This document shows, in pieces, positions 61,345 through 64,000 of a stretch of 64,000 nt of DNA. Position 1 is the stretch's first letter; every line of letters begins with the position of its first letter. Source of the DNA: Flavobacterium odoriferum (GTDB lineage: Bacteria > Bacteroidota > Bacteroidia > Flavobacteriales > Flavobacteriaceae); the NCBI RefSeq assembly GCF_025499515.1, contig NZ_JAMKFA010000010.1, forward strand, positions 1-64,000, read 5' to 3'. The position numbers were made by a program, and so were the translations under genes. Below the pieces are notes generated by a model, which was given only the letters and a program-made list of their open reading frames with translations, was not told where the DNA came from and searched no databases.

Positions 61345-61926
61345 TTATTTGTTTTCGTTAAAAGTGCGTTCAATTCTTTTGTCGGGAATTAACCAAATTA
61401 AAGCCACTAAAATGTAAATCGCTCCAGAGATTTCAACTGAATATTTCGTTAGAAAAACAGCAATCAAATATAAAACTACCGATAATTTTCCTTTGTAATC
61501 TTTTCCGATAGCATTTGAAAGAGCTGAATCTTTTCCGTGGTCAATTAAAATTAATCGTTGTAGAATAAAGTAGGCGAAAGCATTCATCAATAATACAATT
61601 TCGTATAACATCATTGGGAAAGAGGCAAAATGATGTTCTCCAATCCAAGCTGTTGTAAAGGGAATCAAGGATAACCAAAACAGTAAATGTAAGTTTGCCC
61701 AAAGTATTTTCCCATTTACATTTTTCAGTGAATGAATTAAGTGATGGTGGTTGTTCCAATAAATTCCGACATATATAAAACTTAATATATAACTTAGAAA
61801 CTTATGCGATAATTTAGTAACGGCTTCAAAGGTAGTATCATTAGGTACTTTAAATTCCAAAACCATGATAGTGATTATAATAGCTAAAACGCCATCGCTA
61901 AAGGCTTCTAATCGGTTTTTGTTCAT
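61345..61926 (-). CDS. TMEM175-family (DUF1211) potassium channel-like protein
   Basis: A 193-residue membrane protein with about six helices. The N-terminal RLEAFSDGVLAIIITIMVLE carries the F-S-D filter motif of bacterial TMEM175, a K+-selective leak channel. The next helix, SYILSFIYVGIYWNNHHHLI, bears the conserved WNNHH. The start overlaps the stop of the small membrane-protein gene by 4 bp (61923-61926). It is the third gene in the rimK-led operon. K+ selectivity is inferred from the family. Confidence 0.87.
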   Translation of the reverse strand: MNKNRLEAFSDGVLAIIITIMVLEFKVPNDTTFEAVTKLSHKFLSYILSFIYVGIYWNNHHHLIHSLKNVNGKILWANLHLLFWLSLIPFTTAWIGEHHFASFPMMLYEIVLLMNAFAYFILQRLILIDHGKDSALSNAIGKDYKGKLSVVLYLIAVFLTKYSVEISGAIYILVALIWLIPDKRIERTFNENK

Positions 61927-62105
61927 TTTGTGTTTTTAAGTAAAACAACTATTAATGTAATTAAAGCAATAGCTTCGGTTATCATTCCAATGGTTAACAT
62001 AAAGTTAGCTCCAGGCCAATGCGTAATTTTAAATAAAGAACCAATTATTGTAATCGCCATCCCTAAAAGGAATAAAACCAACGGAACTGTATATTGCTTT
62101 TTCAT
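61923..62105 (-). CDS. small two-helix membrane protein, GldL-like
   Basis: A 60-residue protein, MKKQYTVPLVLFLLGMAIT at the start and two membrane helices (residues about 7-24 and 35-55). The segment GSLFKITHWPGANFML followed by TEAIAL resembles the membrane part of GldL, the motor component of gliding and type IX secretion, but it lacks the long C-terminal domain, so it is a relative, not GldL. ATG 62105 is one base after the rimK-fusion stop region; an upstream ATG at 62132 lies inside that gene. Confidence 0.75.
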   Translation of the reverse strand: MKKQYTVPLVLFLLGMAITIIGSLFKITHWPGANFMLTIGMITEAIALITLIVVLLKNTK

Positions 62106-62106
62106 A

Positions 62107-63474
62107 TTATTTCCATTTAAAGTTTTTCTCAATTGCTTTAATCATTTCGCCTGCAATGTCTTTTTGAGTTGCACCTTCAATTCCTTCTAAACCAGGAGAT
62201 GAATTTACTTCTAATAATAAAGGTCCTTTTGACGAACGAATAATATCAACTCCAGCTACTTTTAAATTCATAGCTTTTGCTGCTTTAATAGCAATTCTCT
62301 TTTCATCAGAAGTAATTTTTACTACAGAAGCAGTTCCGCCCATATGAATATTAGCTCTGAATTCTCCTGGAGCGGCTTCACGTTGCATAGCGGCTACTAC
62401 TTTTCCATCTACAACAAAGAGTCTCAAATCTTTACCATTCGCTTCTTTAATGAATTCTTGAACTAAAATATTAGCGTTTAAACTCTTGAATGCGTTGATA
62501 ACGGATTCTGCCGCTTTTTTGGTTTCTGCCAAAACGACACCTTTTCCTTGTGTTCCTTCTAGTAATTTTACAATTAAAGGTGAACCACCCACCATTTTAA
62601 TCAAATCGTCAGTATCTAAAGGCGAATTGGCAAATCCAGTCGTTGGAATATCAACTCCGTTGTTTAATAATAATTGTAGTGAAAACAGTTTATCTCTCGA
62701 TTGTGTAATAGCAGAAGCGTTATTTAAAGCAAATACTTTTAAAGCTTCAAATTGACGCGTTAAGGCACAACCATAATACGTCATACTAGGACGAATTCTT
62801 GGAATTACGGCATCAAAATCGTTTAGAACTTTTCCTCCACGGTAATGAATTTCAGGTTTTGTTGCGTCTAATTTCATGTAGCAGTATTTCAAATTTAAGA
62901 AATGCATTTCATGACCTCTTAATTCGCCTGCTTCTAAAATTCGTTTGTTGCTATATAATTCTGGATTACTTGCTAATAAACCAATTTTTAAACCTTTTTT
63001 AGATTCATTAGAAGCGTAATAATATTCTTTTAGTTTTTCGGTTGTAGGTTGACCCAACAAATAACGTTGTTCAGGGTCAACTAAAACACGTCCCGACATC
63101 GCTTCACGACCTAATAACATTCGGAAACCCATAGAATCACGGTTGGTAAGAGTAACCTCGATTTCCCAAGTTTTTCCACCAATCTCAAGTTTGGTTTTGA
63201 TTACATAACGTTGTTCTCTAAAACCGCTCGAACTTTTAACGACTCTTTTATCAATTAAAGGAGCTTCACAATGAATTACTGCTTTTGCATTATTTTGAAT
63301 TGGGTTGATGTCAAATTTAACCCAACTCTCACTATCTTTTTCAAACGTAACAATATTGATAGCATGTAATGCTGATGTTTTTGCACCAGAATCAACACGT
63401 GCTTTAATTGTTGGGATTCCTAAAGTAGGGAAGGAACACCATTCTTCGCTACCTACAATAACTTTGTCTAACAT
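62107..63474 (-). CDS. rimK: RimB-like protease domain fused to RimK-type ATP-grasp ligase
   Basis: A 455-residue fusion. The N-terminal 140 residues form the RimB-type aspartic-protease-like fold (ATP-dependent zinc protease family): [12 protein letters not shown] carries the Asp-Ser-Gly active-site motif and [10 protein letters not shown] follows. A linker leads to the RimK ATP-grasp ligase (about 160-455) with [17 protein letters not shown] and [14 protein letters not shown] for ATP and metal. RimK adds glutamates to ribosomal protein S6, and in Pseudomonas RimB is a separate partner. The ligase substrate here is unknown. It leads a tight operon of five genes. Confidence 0.9.
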   Translation of the reverse strand: MLDKVIVGSEEWCSFPTLGIPTIKARVDSGAKTSALHAINIVTFEKDSESWVKFDINPIQNNAKAVIHCEAPLIDKRVVKSSSGFREQRYVIKTKLEIGGKTWEIEVTLTNRDSMGFRMLLGREAMSGRVLVDPEQRYLLGQPTTEKLKEYYYASNESKKGLKIGLLASNPELYSNKRILEAGELRGHEMHFLNLKYCYMKLDATKPEIHYRGGKVLNDFDAVIPRIRPSMTYYGCALTRQFEALKVFALNNASAITQSRDKLFSLQLLLNNGVDIPTTGFANSPLDTDDLIKMVGGSPLIVKLLEGTQGKGVVLAETKKAAESVINAFKSLNANILVQEFIKEANGKDLRLFVVDGKVVAAMQREAAPGEFRANIHMGGTASVVKITSDEKRIAIKAAKAMNLKVAGVDIIRSSKGPLLLEVNSSPGLEGIEGATQKDIAGEMIKAIEKNFKWK

Positions 63475-63548
63475 TTTTAAACGAATAAATTAAGAATCTA
63501 ATGTAGTATTTTTTTTAATATAATTTTAAAATTGCATAAAATAAAAAA

Positions 63549-63568
63549 ACCAAGCTATGAGCTTGGTT
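63549..63568 (-). terminator. terminator overlapping the clpC stop codon
   Basis: On the minus strand AACCAAGCT and AGCTTGGTT form a 9-bp stem around CAT, with a T run to about 63541. The clpC stop TAG (63555-63557) lies inside the hairpin. Confidence 0.87.
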
Positions 63569-64000
63569 CTTCTAATTTTTTAATTTCTATTTTGAGTTCT
63601 TGAGCTGTTTCATCTAAGTCCATGAAAATTTGATCGCCTTCATGAATTTTTTGAGTAATAATCTCTTCAGCTAGAGCATCTTCAACATATTTTTGAATGG
63701 CTCTTTTTAACGGACGCGCTCCAAATTGCTTATCAAAACCTTTTTCAGCAATGTAATCTTTGGCTGCTTCAGAAAGCTTTAATGTATAACCTAAATCTTT
63801 AACTCTTAAATATAATTTATCCATTTCGATATCAATAATTTTATCAATATCTTCTTTTTCTAGAGCATTGAAAACAATTACATCATCAATTCTGTTTAAA
63901 AACTCAGGAGCAAAAGCTTTTTTCAAAGCGTTTTCGATAATTCCCTTTGAATGTTCTTCTGTTTGTGCTTGTTTTGAAGCTGTTCCAAATCCAACACCGG
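63555..64000 (-). CDS. clpC: ATP-dependent Clp protease ATPase subunit ClpC, C-terminal part (runs off right edge)
   Basis: The frame is open from the right edge and ends at 63555, with 147 residues visible. GVGFGTASKQAQ and then KKAFAPEFLNRIDDVIVF carry the arginine finger of the second AAA+ domain, and FGARPLKRAIQKYVEDALAE is the sensor-2 motif. The C-terminal tail EDPAEELKIEIKKLEEPSS-like end is short, as in ClpC. ClpC unfolds substrates for ClpP. The N-terminal part, including the adaptor-binding domain, is outside the window. Confidence 0.93.
   Translation of the reverse strand, partial: GVGFGTASKQAQTEEHSKGIIENALKKAFAPEFLNRIDDVIVFNALEKEDIDKIIDIEMDKLYLRVKDLGYTLKLSEAAKDYIAEKGFDKQFGARPLKRAIQKYVEDALAEEIITQKIHEGDQIFMDLDETAQELKIEIKKLEEPSS

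Overview
The window is a low-GC chromosomal segment of a Flavobacteriaceae bacterium, most likely Flavobacterium or a close relative. The support is: promoter boxes of the flavobacterial type (TTG-N19/20-TAnnTTTG), near absence of Shine-Dalgarno sequences, a Bacteroidota lipoprotein export signal (C-S-D-D-D), a SusC/TonB-type barrel receptor, DUF3822 next to rsmD, a GldL-like small membrane protein, and a giant Ig/HYR-repeat surface protein. This identification rests on recognition of families, not on a search. Most of the window is ordinary housekeeping DNA; no prophage, CRISPR array, rRNA or tRNA was seen.

Layout. 1-3101 (minus): the N-terminal 872 codons of a giant secreted repeat protein that runs off the left edge, preceded by a small secreted protein. 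3419-6903 (plus): sixA-ppk1-ppx, a polyphosphate operon. 6915-7555: an IS200/IS605-like (RAYT-type) transposase bracketed by inverted REP-like repeats. 7565-9327 (minus): dnaX, split in two frames at an A10 run followed by a hairpin, which suggests programmed gamma/tau production. 9871-10184: RNase P RNA. 10200-12332 (minus): rsmD, a DUF3822 gene and a membrane protein. 12456-15219 (plus): RecD-like helicase, DUF4126 and kdsB. 15216-16582 (minus): an ion channel and a spermidine-synthase-like methyltransferase. 16638-18351 (plus): a PlsC-like acyltransferase and a lipoprotein. 18403-20320: an XRE regulator and a divergent M14 peptidase, separated by an array of about seven TTTACA-N2-TGTAAA palindromes. 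20378-21809: Lrp, DinB and an acidic protein.

21897-25649 (minus): deoxyhypusine-synthase-like protein, arginine decarboxylase and aroB. 25745-33100: proline dehydrogenase, DEAD-box helicase, hutG, a coiled-coil membrane protein, crcB, hutI and CorA. 33186-33356: a 56-residue membrane protein with its own promoter and terminator. 33428-44504: TonB-type receptor, arsenate reductase-like, CPBP protease, menE-like, M1 peptidase, RluA-like synthase, acyl-CoA carboxylase beta and lpxD. 44616-49361: barrel protein, prfB with the classic +1 frameshift, threonine aldolase, TauE/SafE and YbaB. 49426-52740: prolyl-oligopeptidase and a cysteine-synthase-family enzyme. 52811-54725 (minus): a protein kinase-like gene and a tail-anchored protein of unknown role, the most accessory-looking pair. 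54853-60542: YebC, S41 protease, gcvT and hutH. 60583-63474 (minus): a tight five-gene operon led by a RimB-RimK-type fusion. 63555-64000: the C-terminus of ClpC.

Functional links. Histidine breakdown is represented by hutH, hutI and hutG at three scattered sites; urocanase is not in the window. Polyamine metabolism is represented by arginine decarboxylase plus a deoxyhypusine-synthase homologue with no adjacent agmatinase. Two recoding sites (dnaX and prfB), the operator array, the REP/RAYT unit, and the kinase and RimK-fusion operons are the points most worth a second look.
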